From Mallotus nudiflorus (taxonomy: Eukaryota > Streptophyta > Magnoliopsida > Malpighiales > Euphorbiaceae): a stretch of 64,000 nucleotides of DNA. The stretch's first letter is position 1. Each line of letters begins with the position of its first letter. This document shows positions 1 to 11,120 of the stretch, in pieces. The notes beneath the pieces are model-generated. The model worked only from the letters and a program-made list of their open reading frames with translations. It was not told where the DNA came from and searched no databases. The stretch is from positions 1 through 64,000 of the forward strand of contig CANTUR010000428.1 of the NCBI GenBank assembly GCA_947683625.1, given 5' to 3'. Made by a program: the position numbers and the translations under genes.

Positions 1-1549
1 TATTTTGTTATTTTGTGAAATTGGTTCTCGATCGGGTATAAGTATAGTGTAGGGGCCCAACAAGAGTTGTTGAGCTGTGAGACTGTTAGAAGTGTCATTT
101 CCATGGAGGATCGGCTCCATTTTGGTAGAGAGAGATGTCTATTTATAGAGGAGACTGTCAAATTTTGGGTAGATTTCTCATAAAACGTGATAGCAGTATC
201 TATTAAATTTCGAGTCTGTGTAGCATTTTTTTTTATCTTAGATTGAGTCAATCTCATCATCCATATTTTTAATAATTGTCAAGAATTTTTCAAATATATT
301 TAATTTATCGTATTAGCATATTTCAACTAAGTATTATTTATTTTAGAGAACTATGAGACCAGAACTGTAACTTTTGGGCTGCAGAGGACAAGTCGCCCAA
401 CACGCTCGACTTGTGAGTTGATTTTATGAAATGTTTGTTGTGAAATTTAAATTATATTTTTATATGATTAAAATAATAAATAATTGATTATAAGAATTTA
501 GTTATATTGTCACATGCATGATTTATATGTCATATACATGATTATTCCTTATTTATCATGAACATATATTGAAAAGATGCTTTATGGAATTTATTTCACT
601 CTGCTTTATTTATTTATTTATTATTTAAATGCTTTGGAGAAAATGGTAAAACATGCCACTGGTTGGTGTTACCAAGACTATGTGTGCACCAGTAATGATT
701 ATATATGGCAATTAATTGATATTGGGAGCACTGGATGAGCTTTGCTTTATGGGCAAGAGTTATGATATTGTGAGCCCTAGTTGAGCTTGCTTTTTGAGCA
801 GAGGTATGATACTAGTTGGACCCTGGTCGAGCATGCTCTTTGGGCACCAGTAATCATTTGGAATAAGAGATTGACTATGGCTGGACCTTGGTCGAGCTTA
901 CTCTCTAGGACTGATAGTCATTTAGATTAAGTGAACCAAGTGGATATTAGAATTGATGGTCTAGGTGTTCTATCAGGTTTTCCACCTAAACAGACATTTA
1001 TACAATTTTTTTTTATTAAAATTTCTATTAAAGTGAATTATGATTTAAAAGGTATTTTATTTATTAAAAATATTTGAGAAAAGAAAATGATTTTAATAGT
1101 TACATTTATATTATATTATTTTCTTTTCTTTTAAAAAGGTTTTAACAAAATTTTTACCGTGAAGGTATGATTTCCCTCAATCTATTTTTTTAGGAACTTA
1201 CTGTTAGTCTGCTAGTAGTCATTATCTGTACCAGATTTCTTCTTCACTAGTTGCTTTATGTATGTTTAATTGATTTGTGTATGATGTAAACGATTCTAGA
1301 TACAACAGTAGTTATTTATCATACTTATATTATTGGTATTTGTGATTTTTGAGATATTGTTATATTGGAAGTATTGATTTATGTTATAAGTATTTGATAT
1401 TAATATTAATGGTTTTATATATGGTTTACTGTTATGAAATTGTTATTACTTCACAAAAAGTTCTTAAGGCTTATAACAGGTTTCAGATGCATTTTTGCAT
1501 TTTCTATTCCTTAGTGCCGGTCATGTGCCTTCAGGTTTGGGTGATGACA
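1..1549 (+). repeat. Gypsy 5' LTR (3' half; start outside window)
   Basis: Position 1 aligns with about 7958 in the 3' LTR, and the two copies stay similar up to the shared end TGACA (1545-1549 here, 21581-like end at 22581-22585 there). The full LTR is therefore about 2.9 kb, of which the first ~1.35 kb is missing. The stretch around 660-930, with repeated 'gagc ... ctct' phrases, is matched at 8640-8782 and 21812-21910. Visible substitutions and small indels between the copies are many, so this element is clearly older than the copia nested in it. A short reading frame at 1349-1633 runs across the LTR end and has no support as a gene. Confidence 0.85.
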
Positions 1550-1553
1550 AAGT

Positions 1554-1565
1554 TGGTATTAGAGC
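1554..1565 (+). other. Primer-binding site, tRNA-iMet type (gypsy)
   Basis: TGGTATTAGAGC lies 4 bases after the 5' LTR end. It differs by one C-to-T change from TGGTATCAGAGC, the complement of the 3' end of plant initiator-methionine tRNA and the usual primer site of this branch. Confidence 0.85.
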
Positions 1566-1731
1566 TTTTGATTTATTTAATTGATCTTTGGGTCATTAGA
1601 ACATGTATTTTATTGAACTACTATGGTAATTAGGTGGTAATGTCAATTTTTGTCACAATTATTTCTATAATTTTGTGTACTTGTTAGTTCCTTATCGGGT
1701 TTTAAATTTCATTGGTTTTGTCTTTTTCAGA

Positions 1732-2920
1732 ATGAGATGGAGAGCATGGAATGCTCCTGATGTGGATACAGCTTATGATAAGGACGAGCAGTATGTTCAA
1801 GATATAACTCATCTTACCCCACATCGTAGGGGAAGGGGTAGACTTAAAGCTATTGCAGTTGAGAGACAAGTGCAATAGCAACAAGTTGAGCTAGAAGCAA
1901 GTTGAGTTAAAAGCACTAGCAATGGATCATACAGCTTTTGTAGCTAGCATAGCAAGGATTAACTAAGGCTTAGCAACTCTGAATCAAGCTATGCCTTTAG
2001 TACAACAAATGTTATAACAGAGGAATTAGGGGATGTTAGATGTAGATGTAGCTTTGTTGTATTCAAGAGTTGGTAAAGTTTCTTTTGATGGTACGAGTGA
2101 TGCCCTAGATTTTATTAATACCATCAAGGCTAGAACCAGAACCGAATATATAAATTATCAAAGGATTATAATTATGGAGTTATCAATACAAACTGTAGCT
2201 CAGGATTGGTTCATACAGACCATTCAGCCATACATGACTACCATGACTTGGGTGGAGTTTAAGGAGCAATTTTTGAGATATTTATGCCTAGCATCTATGA
2301 GAGATAACTATAGATGGCAGTTGTTGCATATAGTCAGGGATGATAAAATGATTGAGGAGTACACTTGTGAGTTCTTCAGGCTATCATGTCATATTGTGGA
2401 TGTGATGCAGGATGAGCAAAGAGCCATTGACTTGTTTATGGTTAGGTTAGGCCCAACCTATATTAGTATTTGAATTGAAGACTAGAACTTGAAGAGTATC
2501 GTAGAAGAGGCTAGACAGCTTGAGAGGTGACACATCAAACATAGGACCATCCTTGATCCTTACATGGGCAATAGCATCATATCAATAGTAATTTAGAGGA
2601 CCCAGCAGCCTATGTTCCATATAAGCAGTCATGGTATTCAGACTATTGGTACCTTTTAGCAGTATAGAGGTCAAAGGGGAAATAGATCATGTAGATATAA
2701 TCGCAGGTAGAATAAACCTTTGAGATTTGGATCGGGAGCTAGGAGTGGTAGCAGTAGTTAGAGTTCTAGGTATGGCAGCATAGGCTCAAGGCCTAGTGCA
2801 TATCCTACATGTGCCGAGTGCATCAAGGGCCATGTCACTTATTATCAAGAGCTTGCTTCAGGTGTGGGCATATATGGCACTTTACTAAGCCTTGTCCTAA
2901 CACCGGTTATCAGCTGTCAT
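1732..2920 (+). pseudogene. Gypsy gag (capsid/nucleocapsid) pseudogene
   Basis: Gag forms the virus-like particle and binds element RNA. The likely start is the ATG at 1732, giving MRWRAWNAPD, the first plausible start after the primer site. The longest open piece (2033-2473, 146 codons) has the retrotransposon gag capsid pattern, with 'FDGTSDALDFIN', 'AQDWF' and 'TWVEFKEQFLRYL'. A complete CCHC zinc knuckle (C-x2-C-x4-H-x4-C, CFRCGHIWHFTKPC) is at 2854-2895, but in another frame from the capsid. TAG or TAA stops interrupt the linker regions, for example CAA TAG CAA at about 1873-1881. The gene is dead. Confidence is high for family, low for exact ends. Confidence 0.8.
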
Positions 2921-3169
2921 TTGTTTAAGGATCATCATCATCTTTGGTCGCTCAACCATTTCAGTAGGTGCATCATCTTTATCAAGCATTTATGTATCCC
3001 TAGTAGAGACTGACTCAGTTTATAGGCCAGTAGGGCCATGGTACAGGAAGTAGGCCACCAAGGAGGCCAAGTGGTAAAGGGTATACACAGCCATCTACTT
3101 CTCAGCAAGCTAGCCATGGTCAGGCTAGGGTATTCACTTTGACTTCCTAGGATGCTCAAGCATCTAATA

Positions 3170-3535
3170 TAATTATGGTAGGTACTCTCTCAATTTGTTT
3201 TCAGGATGCTAGCATTTTATTTGATTATGGTGCATCACATTTATTTATTTCTCATGTGTTTGCATAAGAATGGGATGACAACCATCCAAATTATTGATTC
3301 CATTATTTATAATGACTCTACTTAGTGATGAGTTAGAGATAGACATAGTAGTCCCATCTTGTCCAGTGTTGGTGGAAGGTAGAGAGTTGCTAGCAGACTT
3401 AGTTTTACTGGATGTGATCAATTTTGATATAATACTAGGGGTGGATTAGTTATCTCGACATTATGATAATCTATATTGTCGGGCGAAAGAGGTGATTTTT
3501 AGAATCCCTAATGATGAAGAGTTTTGATTAAGAGC
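3170..3535 (+). pseudogene. Gypsy aspartic protease remnant
   Basis: Translation around 3205-3270 gives a segment like 'QDASILFDYGASHLFIS', which matches the gypsy protease core, where the catalytic motif is normally D-S/T-G (FDSGASHSFIS-like). Here the motif at 3223-3231 reads D-Y-G, so the residue next to the catalytic aspartate is replaced. Stops follow shortly after ('TAA' near 3266). Downstream text around 3400-3480 still resembles the 'ILGMDWL' end of the protease, as 'IILGVD*LSRHYD'. The enzyme would have cut the Gag-Pol polyprotein. It lies directly upstream of the RT. Confidence 0.7.
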
Positions 3536-3632
3536 CAATAAGAGTTCAATGCCTTATAATATAATCTCTGCAATCACAACTACAAATATGCTTATAAGGG
3601 GTTATTAAGGCTATTTAGCTGTGGTTTGAGAT

Positions 3633-4618
3633 TTGAAGGTGGATAAGGGGACAATTGAGAATGTGCCAATGATGTGCAAGTTTCCTAATGTTTTCCATGA
3701 AGAATTACTAGGATTACCATTGGATAGAGAGATAGAGTTTTGTATAGATGTTGTTCCAGGTATAGATCCTATCTCGATGCCGCCTTATAGAATGGCATCG
3801 TCAGAATTGAAGGAGCTTAAGGAGCAGTTACAAGAATTATTTGATAAGGGCTTCATTAGACCCATTTCATCTCCTTAGGGTGCTCCTATGTTGTTTGTGA
3901 AGAAGAAAGATGGTAGCCTTCAACTATGTATTGATTATAAAAAGTTGAACAAAGTTACCATCAAGAACAAATATCCTTTTCTTAGGATTGATGACTTGTT
4001 TGATAAGCTTTAATAGGCTCAGTATTTTTCTAAAATTGATATTAGATCTAGGTATAATCAGTTGAGGATTAGAAGTGGAGATGTACCTAAAATCATGTTT
4101 TAGATGAGATATGGCCACTATGAATTTTTTATGATGTCCTTAGGGTTGACTAATGCCTTAGCAGCCTTTATGAACTTGATGAAGCAGGTGTTTAAGCCAT
4201 TTTTAGATCAATTTATGATAGTCTTTATTGATGATATTTTGATGTATTCCAAGAGTGAATTCAAACATGTCATGCATTTGAGAATGGTGCTTCAAACCTT
4301 GAGGGAGCATCAGTTGTATGTCAAATTCTCTAAATGTGAATTTTGAATGAATCAAGTGGCATTCTTAGGCCACGTGGTGTCTAGAGATGGCATAAAAGTG
4401 GATTCAAAGAAGATTGAAGTGATTACAGAGTGGCTGAGGCCCACAATAGTGACAGAAGTTAGGAGTTTTTTGGGCTTAGTTAGCTACTATAGGAGATTTA
4501 TGAAGGATTTCTCCAAGATAGCTACACCATTGATGAGGTTGACCCATAAGAATGCTAAATTTATATATACAGACATGTGTGAGGATAATTTCAAATGCTT
4601 AAAGATAGGTTGACTTTA
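3633..4618 (+). pseudogene. Gypsy reverse transcriptase pseudogene
   Basis: The domain copies element RNA to DNA. Conserved blocks can be followed across stops: 'PPYRMASSELKELKEQL', 'GFIRPISSP', 'KKDGSLQLCIDYKKLN', 'FSKIDIRSRYNQLRI', 'YGHYEFFMMSLGLTNA', catalytic FIDDIL at 4223-4240 (usual form YIDDIL), and 'FLGHVVSRDGIKVD'. At least four stops break it: TAG after SP (3877), TAA-TAG at 4012-4017, TAG at 4102 and TGA at 4345. Nearly all are one transition from the family residue (Trp TGG to TAG or TGA, Gln CAG to TAG). The reading frame otherwise stays in phase for long stretches, so decay is mostly by point mutation. Confidence 0.9.
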
Positions 4619-5030
4619 GCTCCAGTATTGACTCTACCTTCAAGAAGTGACAAGTATACTGTGTATTGTAATGCTTCTCTAGTAGGATTCAGGTGTGTTT
4701 TGATGTAGAATGGCAAGGTAGTTGCTTATACTTCACGCTAGTTAAAGAAGCATGAATATAACAATCCTACTTATAATTTGGAAATGGTAGCTATGGTGTT
4801 TGCTTTGAAGATTTAGAGGCATTACTTGTACGATGTGACTTATGAAATCTACACCGATCGTAAGAGTTTGAAGTACATCTTCCAGCAGAGAGACTTGAAT
4901 TTAAGGTAGAGGAGATGGGTGAAACTCCTAAAAGATTATGATTGCTCCATCCTTTACCATCCAGGTAAGACTAATATGGTAACTGATGCATTAAGTAGAA
5001 AATTAACAGGAAGTTTCGCACACATTAGCT
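4619..5030 (+). pseudogene. Gypsy RNase H pseudogene
   Basis: The domain follows the RT in a shifted frame. Recognisable pieces are 'APVLTLPS', 'YTVYCNAS' (normally D in place of N), 'GKVVAYTSR*LKKHE', 'NPTYNLEMVAMVFALK', 'YEIYTDRKSLKYIFQQRDLN', 'RRWVKLLKDYDCSILYHPGKTN' and 'DALSRK', the standard order for gypsy RNase H and its junction to integrase. Internal TAG stops at Gln or Trp positions (about 4708, 4740, 4815, 4908) inactivate it. It would have removed the RNA strand during cDNA synthesis. Confidence 0.85.
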
Positions 5031-5279
5031 CGGGAAGGAGATTGATTATTAAGGAGTTACACGAGCTGATCGATCAGGGGTTGTAATTAAAGGTAATTAA
5101 GAAATGTCTTTTTGCTCAATTTAGAGTACATTCTATGTACTTAGATAGAGTTAAAGTAATGCAAATAAGGGAGCCATAGTTGTAGAAGATAAGGATGGAG
5201 GTACAATAAGGTCAGTCTTGAGATTTTATGATCAATAGTGAGGGTATATTATGCTTGGGCACTAGGTTATGTGTGCCAA

Positions 5280-6260
5280 GTGTGGATGATTAAGAAAGGA
5301 GATCACGGAGGAAGCTTATTTTTCTACTTATAGTGTTCACCTGAGTTCTACCAAGATGTATCATAATTTTAAGGATACAAATTGGTGGAACGGGATGAAA
5401 AGAGACATTGCAGAATTTGTATCTAAGTGTCTCACTTGCCAGCATGTAAAATTGGAGCTCAAAAAACCCTTAGGATTACTACAATAGTTGCCCATTCCAG
5501 AGTGGAAGTGGGACATGGTTGCAATGGATTTTGTTACCTCGCACATCAGGTGGATATAATGTCATATGGGTGATAGTTAATAGGTTAACCAAGATAGCCC
5601 ATTTCTTTCCAATTAAGAAGACTTACACTACAGATGGGTTGGCTAGGTTGTACATCAACTGGCTTGTGTGTCTACATGCTAGAAAGTACAGTGTTGGATA
5701 GAGGACCAATCTTTACTTTAGTCTTTTGGCAAGAATTGCAGAAGGTTTTAGGTACCATACTAGATTTTAATACAACCTTTCATCCTCAATCTAATGGCCA
5801 GTCAGAAAGTACCATCCATACCTTGGAGGATATGCTTTAGATGTGTGTGATGGATTTTGGTGGTCAATAGGATTTGCACCTTCCATTAATTGAATTTCCT
5901 ATAACAACAATTATCATGCAAGTATTGAGATGGCTCCATATAGAGCGTTGTATGGAAGAAAGTGTAGATCACCCTTGTGTTGGGAAGTTAGTGAGAGACA
6001 ATTGACGAGTCTGAAATTAGTGCAAGTGACTTCAGACATCATCTAACAGAGATTGAGGATAGCTTTTAGCTAATAGAAAAGCTAAAATGATCCTAAGAGG
6101 AATGATGTGTCATTTTCGATTAAAGATATAGTGCTCCTCAAGGTATCTCCAATGAAGGGAGTGATGAGATATGGTAAGAAGGGTGAGTTAGCTCTGGTAT
6201 ATCGAATCCTTTAAAATTCATTCAAAGGTCAAATATGTGGCTCACAGGATTAGTGCTACA
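5280..6260 (+). pseudogene. Gypsy integrase pseudogene
   Basis: The N-terminal HHCC zinc finger is seen as 'VHLSSTKMYHNF ... CLTCQ' (5335-5445). It is followed by 'PIPEWKWDMVAMDFV' with the first catalytic Asp. A frameshift near 5535 moves the reading to 'PRTSGGYNVIWVIVNRLTKIAHF', and a second near 5670 moves it to 'DRGPIFT ... FHPQSNGQSE', which carries the second Asp and the catalytic Glu. So all three DDE positions survive but in three different frames. Stops follow after about 5838. Integrase would insert the cDNA and make the 5-bp duplication typical of these elements. Confidence 0.85.
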
Positions 6261-6364
6261 GCTAGAGTTTTCTATGTAGTCATATAGTGTTCCATGTATC
6301 GATGTTGTGAAAATACATCTCCGATCCTTCACACGTTCTTCAGCCTTAGACAGTAGAGCTCAAT

Positions 6365-6538
6365 GAGGACTTGACTTATAAGGAGTATCCAGTGGCGATA
6401 GTGGATCGACAGGTTCATCATCTTCGCACCAAAGAGATCCCTATGGTTAAAGTGCTATGGAGCAATCATGCAATGGAAGATTGCACTTATGAGACTGAGG
6501 TAGAGATGTGGGTGGCATACCCTTACCTTTTTCATTAG
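6365..6538 (+). pseudogene. Chromodomain at the end of gypsy pol
   Basis: A continuous translation from about 6371 reads 'DLTYKEYPVAIVDRQV...LRTKEIPMVKVLWSNH' and then '...ETEVEMWVAYPYLFH' before TAG at 6536-6538. The spacing EYPV - VKVLW - H - E - M - YP-LF is that of the plant chromovirus chromodomain, which tethers integrase to heterochromatin marks. The usual 'EEATWE' segment is altered to 'EDCTYE', with the key aromatic replaced by Tyr. This domain is what places the element in the chromovirus group. It ends about 50 bases before the polypurine tract. Confidence 0.75.
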
Positions 6539-6590
6539 TAAAAATTTTTACATTTTTCTATTTATTGTTAAAATTCAAGGACTAGTTTTT

Positions 6591-6605
6591 ATAAGGGGGG
6601 AAGAC
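6591..6605 (+). other. Polypurine tract of the gypsy element
   Basis: A purine-rich run (ataaggggggaagac) lies immediately before the 3' LTR start TGTGAACACC at 6606. It is the expected plus-strand primer. Confidence 0.8.
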
Positions 6606-8782
6606 TGTGAACACCTAAATTTTTTTATTATTAATATTAAATGTGGATTATTAAGTTTAATTATTATTTCAATTAATTAGTATTAATTGTTATGAGATTA
6701 GTAAATGTTATTTTTAATTAATTATAAAGAGTATATATATATATATTTTTTTTTTAAATTGTACTATAGTACCTTTTTTATTTAATAAAAAATAGCATAT
6801 ATTTTTTTCTTTTTCTTTTCTTTTCTTTTTTTCTTTCTTTTCTTTTTTTTTTTCTTTTTCTTATTCTCCTTTCTTCTTCTCTACCTCCTAAAGCTCACTG
6901 CCACCACCATCGTTGTCAACTCCGGTCAGCCCCAACTATGCTAGACATCGCCGCCATGTCACCTCACCGCCTTGAAGCTACCTCCATCATTGCCATCTTC
7001 TCTCTCTCTCTCTCTCTCTGTGGTTTGACCATTTTAGGGTGAGAGCTTGCTGAAGGCGATTTGGGCAATGTTGGTCCTTACCGATGGGTGCAAAATGATC
7101 CTCTCCTCTTGGGTAGTCATTTCCCTCTATCATTTCAAGTTCTATAATAAGTAAGGACTTTAATTTTGAGAAATTAATTCTAGGTCTTTTTTATTTTATT
7201 TGTGAAATTGAGCTTGAATTTGGTTGATTAACGTCAAATTGAGTTTAGATTAGTTAACTTGAGGTTGACAGCTTTCATTCGATGTATAGTTTGTAAATTT
7301 TCAAGGAAGTTGAGTTTCAGGTCACTATTCTAAGTCTCAGGTATTGTTCACGGTACTGTTTCGACCCCAGAATGTGAACATATTTTTATTAAATTCTATA
7401 AATTATGCTGATTAATCTTTGTGAAGAAAGTTTTATGAAATTATGTATATATTTTTTATTATGAGTTTTTGAAAGTCTATGCCAAAATAGAATTTTTGGA
7501 AAAATAGTTATAAATTGGTAATTTTTGTATTTTAAGTAAATTTATTGTTAACTATTATGTTTTGGATATATTTTGAATAATAATAGCATTAAAATAATTT
7601 CATAATTTATTTTCTATTTTTAGCTAATTAATATTAATTTTTGGAAAATAATTGAATAATAAACTTATTTATTGTTTTTAAACTTAAATAAGTTATTTGC
7701 TAATTTTACGATATATTTAAGTGTTTTGAATAGTTAATTACAATTAATGTTAAATTAATTGTAAAAATACGAAAATGGACTTTGTTGACGAAATTTCAAT
7801 CATAAATTAGAATTCTATTATTTATTTTGGAAATAAATATCCTTTATGTTTTATTATGGAAGGAAATTGAATTATGAAGGTTAAATGAATTTTTATGATT
7901 TATCGATGATTTTAATTTTTTTCAATGATTTGAATTATGATTTAATGAACATTATACAATTTTGTTATTGTTGTGAAATTGGTTCTTAGTCGGACATAAG
8001 TATAATGTGGTGTCCCAATTCGAGTTGTTGAGCTGTGAGACTATTAGAAGTATCATTTTCGTATAGGATCGACTCTACTTTAGTAGAGAGATGTCCGCTT
8101 TTCATAGAAGATTGTTGAATTTTGGGTAGATTTCTCATAAAACATGACAGTGTTACTATTAAAAATTCCGAGTCTGTGTAGCATTTTTTGTCTTAGATTG
8201 AGTCAATCTTATAATCCCACGTTTTTAATAATTTTTGAGAATTTTTCAAATTTATTTAATTTATCGTATTAGTATATTTTAACTAAGTATTATTTATTTT
8301 AGAGAACTCCATGATCAAAGTTGTAACTGTTGGGCTGCACACAACATGTCGACCAACATGCTTGACTTGTGAGTTGATTTTATGAAATGTTTATTGTGGA
8401 ATTTTAAATTATATTTTTATATGATAAAAATAATAAATAATTGATTATAAAAATTTATTTATGAATTTATTTATATTGTCACATGCATGATTTATATGTC
8501 ATATGCACGATTATTCCTTTATTTATCATGAACATATATAGAAAAAATGCTTTATGGAATTTATTTCCCTCTATTTTATTTTTTTATTTATTATTTAAAT
8601 GATTTGGAGAAAATGGTAGAACTTTCCATTTGGTAGGTGTCAATAGGACTGCGTTTGCACCAGTAATGATTATATATGGCCATTTATTGATATTGGGAAC
8701 CCTAGTTGAGCTTTGCTCTCTAGGCAGGAGCTGTGATATTGTGAGCCCTACTTGAGCTTGCTCTCTGGGTAGAGGTATGACA
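6606..8782 (+). repeat. Gypsy 3' LTR, first part
   Basis: Starts TGTGAACACC directly after the polypurine tract. It contains a polypyrimidine stretch (6785-6875) and a (TC)n run (about 7000-7019). From about 7958 it matches the 5' LTR visible at the window start. It breaks off at 8782, where element H is inserted; the same LTR resumes at 21812. Bases 8778-8782 (TGACA) and 21812-21816 (TGATA) form the likely target-site duplication of H. No gene is seen in this 2.2 kb. Confidence 0.87.
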
Positions 8783-8949
8783 TGTTAGGAATCAGTTATG
8801 CTACTTAGGCATCAAAACTTGTGTAGTGAGCATAAGCCTAAGTAGAGCAAATTTTAATAATATTTACTCAATGTAACTCTTCTTCATAAGAAAAATTCCA
8901 AGCCTAAGGATCCAATTTGTTTTTAAACACATAGTTCATAATCAAAAGT
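8783..8949 (-). repeat. Element H (solo LTR?), first part
   Basis: Begins TGTTAGGAATC and is cut at 8949 by a copia LTR; the rest is at 19728-21811. A 10-bp inverted repeat (CTACTTAGGC at 8801-8810 and GCCTAAGTAG at 8836-8845) can form a stem-loop near this end. See the second part for identity and orientation. Confidence 0.6.
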
Positions 8950-9565
8950 TGTTAGTGATATGCACTAGGTGAATCATTTGTGATTATGTATTGACTTTCT
9001 TATTTGATTAATAAAGAGGTATTTCATTATCATTTGATTTTATGATAATTATATGAATGGTTAATTCTTATTAAGGCCATCAAGTATGTGACTTAATAGT
9101 AAAACCCTTAGATTAAAATAAGAGTTATATTTTAATTATCCTGAGCCATTTATTCATTGTATAAATATTAAAGTATTAAGGCTAGTATGAAGTTGACTGA
9201 TGGTTATGTTTTACTAATCATGAATATAAGATATTATGTCAACTCATAGGTATATTATGAGAGATCATGTACTGGATTGACCCACTATGAAAATACTACA
9301 TAGATTATTGTCATAAGTATTTCTCATCACAGTAATTTTATTTCGATCCTTTGACCTTGAAATCATCATGGATTTCTACATAGCTATTTTATGTTTTGAC
9401 ACATTCTAACGTTGTCTTTAACTGGACGATTAAATAGGATGTTGTTGGATATGAAATTAGTTATGTGAGGAATGTGAGTGATTCAGAAGGAATTTATCCC
9501 TCATTAATATGAGAAAGATATCTATGGGCCCTTTGATGAGATAGACTGAAGGAAAATGCATGACC
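8950..9565 (+). repeat. Older copia LTR, first part (target of the inner copia)
   Basis: Starts TGTTAGTGATATGC and matches the first ~615 bases of the intact copia LTRs at 9566 and 17258, with more differences than those two show from each other. It stops at TGACC (9561-9565), exactly where the inner element starts. Its remainder is at 18800-19727. Together they give ~1.54 kb, the size of one complete LTR. Confidence 0.88.
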
Positions 9566-11107
9566 TGTTAGTGATATGCACTAGGTCAATCATTTGTGAT
9601 TATGTATTGACTTTCTTATTTTATTAATAAAGAGGTATTATATTATCATTTGATTTTATGATAATTACATGAATGGTTAATTCTTACTATGGCCATCAAG
9701 TGTGTGACTTGATAGTAAAACCCTTAGATTAAAATAAGAGTTCTATTCTAATTATCCCTAGCCATTTATTCATTATATGAATATTAAAGTATTAAGGCTA
9801 GTATGATGTTGACTGATGGTTATGTTTTACTAATCATAAATATGAGATATTAAGTCAACTCATAGGTACATGATAAGAGATCATGTACTGGATTGACCCA
9901 CTATGAGAATACTACATAGATTATTATTATAAGTATTTCTTATCACAGTAATTTTATTTCGGTCCTTTGACCTTGAAATCATCATGGATTTCTACATAGC
10001 TATTTTATATTTTGACACATTCTAACATTGTCTTTAACCGGATGATTAAAAGAATGTTGTTGGATATAAAATTAGTTATGTGAGGAATGTGAGTGATTTA
10101 GAAGGAATTTAGCCCTCATTAATATGAGAAAGATATCTAAAGGCCCCTTGATGAGATAGACTGAATAAAATGCATGGCCATGCTGAAATGAATTGATAAA
10201 GAGTTATCATTTTCAGTCTACTTGGAATCAAGTCATAATATTGAACTATATAAGGATGACATTCTATGCCTTATGTTCAATTAAGATATCATGTGATAAA
10301 GGGACAATAAAATTCATTGTAATTAGGTTATATCGGATTATTGACTTCACATGACTTGGGTAGTCATAATGTCTTGCTAGAGGCCACTTATGACTTGTAG
10401 GCCTAAATAGAGATTTAGGCCTACTGCCAATGTTATGTGAACCTATAGGGTCACACACTTAGAACAAGCCCAAAACGGATATGGGTTTAATAAGCCCAAA
10501 ATAAACTCTGTGGAAATAAATAATTAAAGTTTTTTATTTATTTATTTATTTGTTTATTTATTTAAGATAAATGTTATTTTAAATAAATAAATAAGATATT
10601 ATTTGTTTTATTTTTAAACAAAATCAAAATATAATAAATGGAAAATTACCAAAAGGTTATTGGTAAGTGAAACCCTAACTTGGAGTCTATAAATATGTTT
10701 TATTCTCTAGGGTTTCACACACTTGTTTTTGCCTCCAAATTCGTTTTCTTTCCTCTTAGAAAACAAAGACAGAGTTTTTCCTTTTGTTCTTGATTTGTGA
10801 GACAGTCAAGAGGTTGCTAGCACACACACTCAAATTCATTTTGTGAAGGGCTGTTCGTGTGGATACCTATAGAGGACGCATCCTTTTGGAGACGTCTTGA
10901 TCCGAACAACCAAGCCAAAAAGCTCGAGGTAAGGTGTCACCGGTGTGAACCTCCTCTCACCCTTCCAAAGAATCTTGCCTCTTCTACGTTTTGGTAAGAT
11001 TATTAAAAACCCTAGATTTAATCTATTAGTCGAATTACATGGATCCTGGCTTAGGAACGTGACAAAATTTTAATTTTTCCACTGCGTTTGCATCACGGAA
11101 CCCAACA
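9566..11107 (+). repeat. Copia 5' LTR (1542 bp)
   Basis: Runs from TGTTAGTGATATGC to GGAACCCAACA. A palindromic AT region (about 10530-10605, attta runs facing taaat runs) lies upstream of a TATA box at 10688-10695, with 'accctaacttggagtc' just before it. Transcription would start shortly downstream, and the U5 segment at 10740-11107 has a GC-richer tail. The minus-strand frames at 10264-10458 and 11035-11235 recur in the 3' LTR copy and are not genes. Confidence 0.93.
10688..10695 (+). promoter_or_regulatory. TATA box of the copia 5' LTR
   Basis: TATAAATA in the context ggagtcTATAAATAtg. The identical box occurs at the same LTR position at 18380-18387 and 19308-19315, that is, in all three LTR copies. 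It is probably the Pol II promoter of the element. Confidence 0.7.
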
Positions 11108-11108
11108 G

Positions 11109-11120
11109 TGGTATCAGAGC
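11109..11120 (+). other. Primer-binding site, tRNA-iMet type (copia)
   Basis: TGGTATCAGAGC, a perfect complement to the 3' end of plant initiator tRNA-Met, one base after the 5' LTR end at 11107. Confidence 0.95.

Noticed and set aside
1681..1740. A 'tttttcag' splice-acceptor-like site just before the gypsy gag ATG, which could suggest a host intron/exon boundary.
   Set aside because: The downstream frame is gypsy gag, and the site lies at the expected leader position. Some gypsy elements splice their leader, but one motif is not enough to claim it.
6785..6880. Polypyrimidine tract and (TC)n run in the gypsy LTR as a possible host promoter.
   Set aside because: It is low-complexity sequence inside an LTR with no gene downstream other than nested elements.
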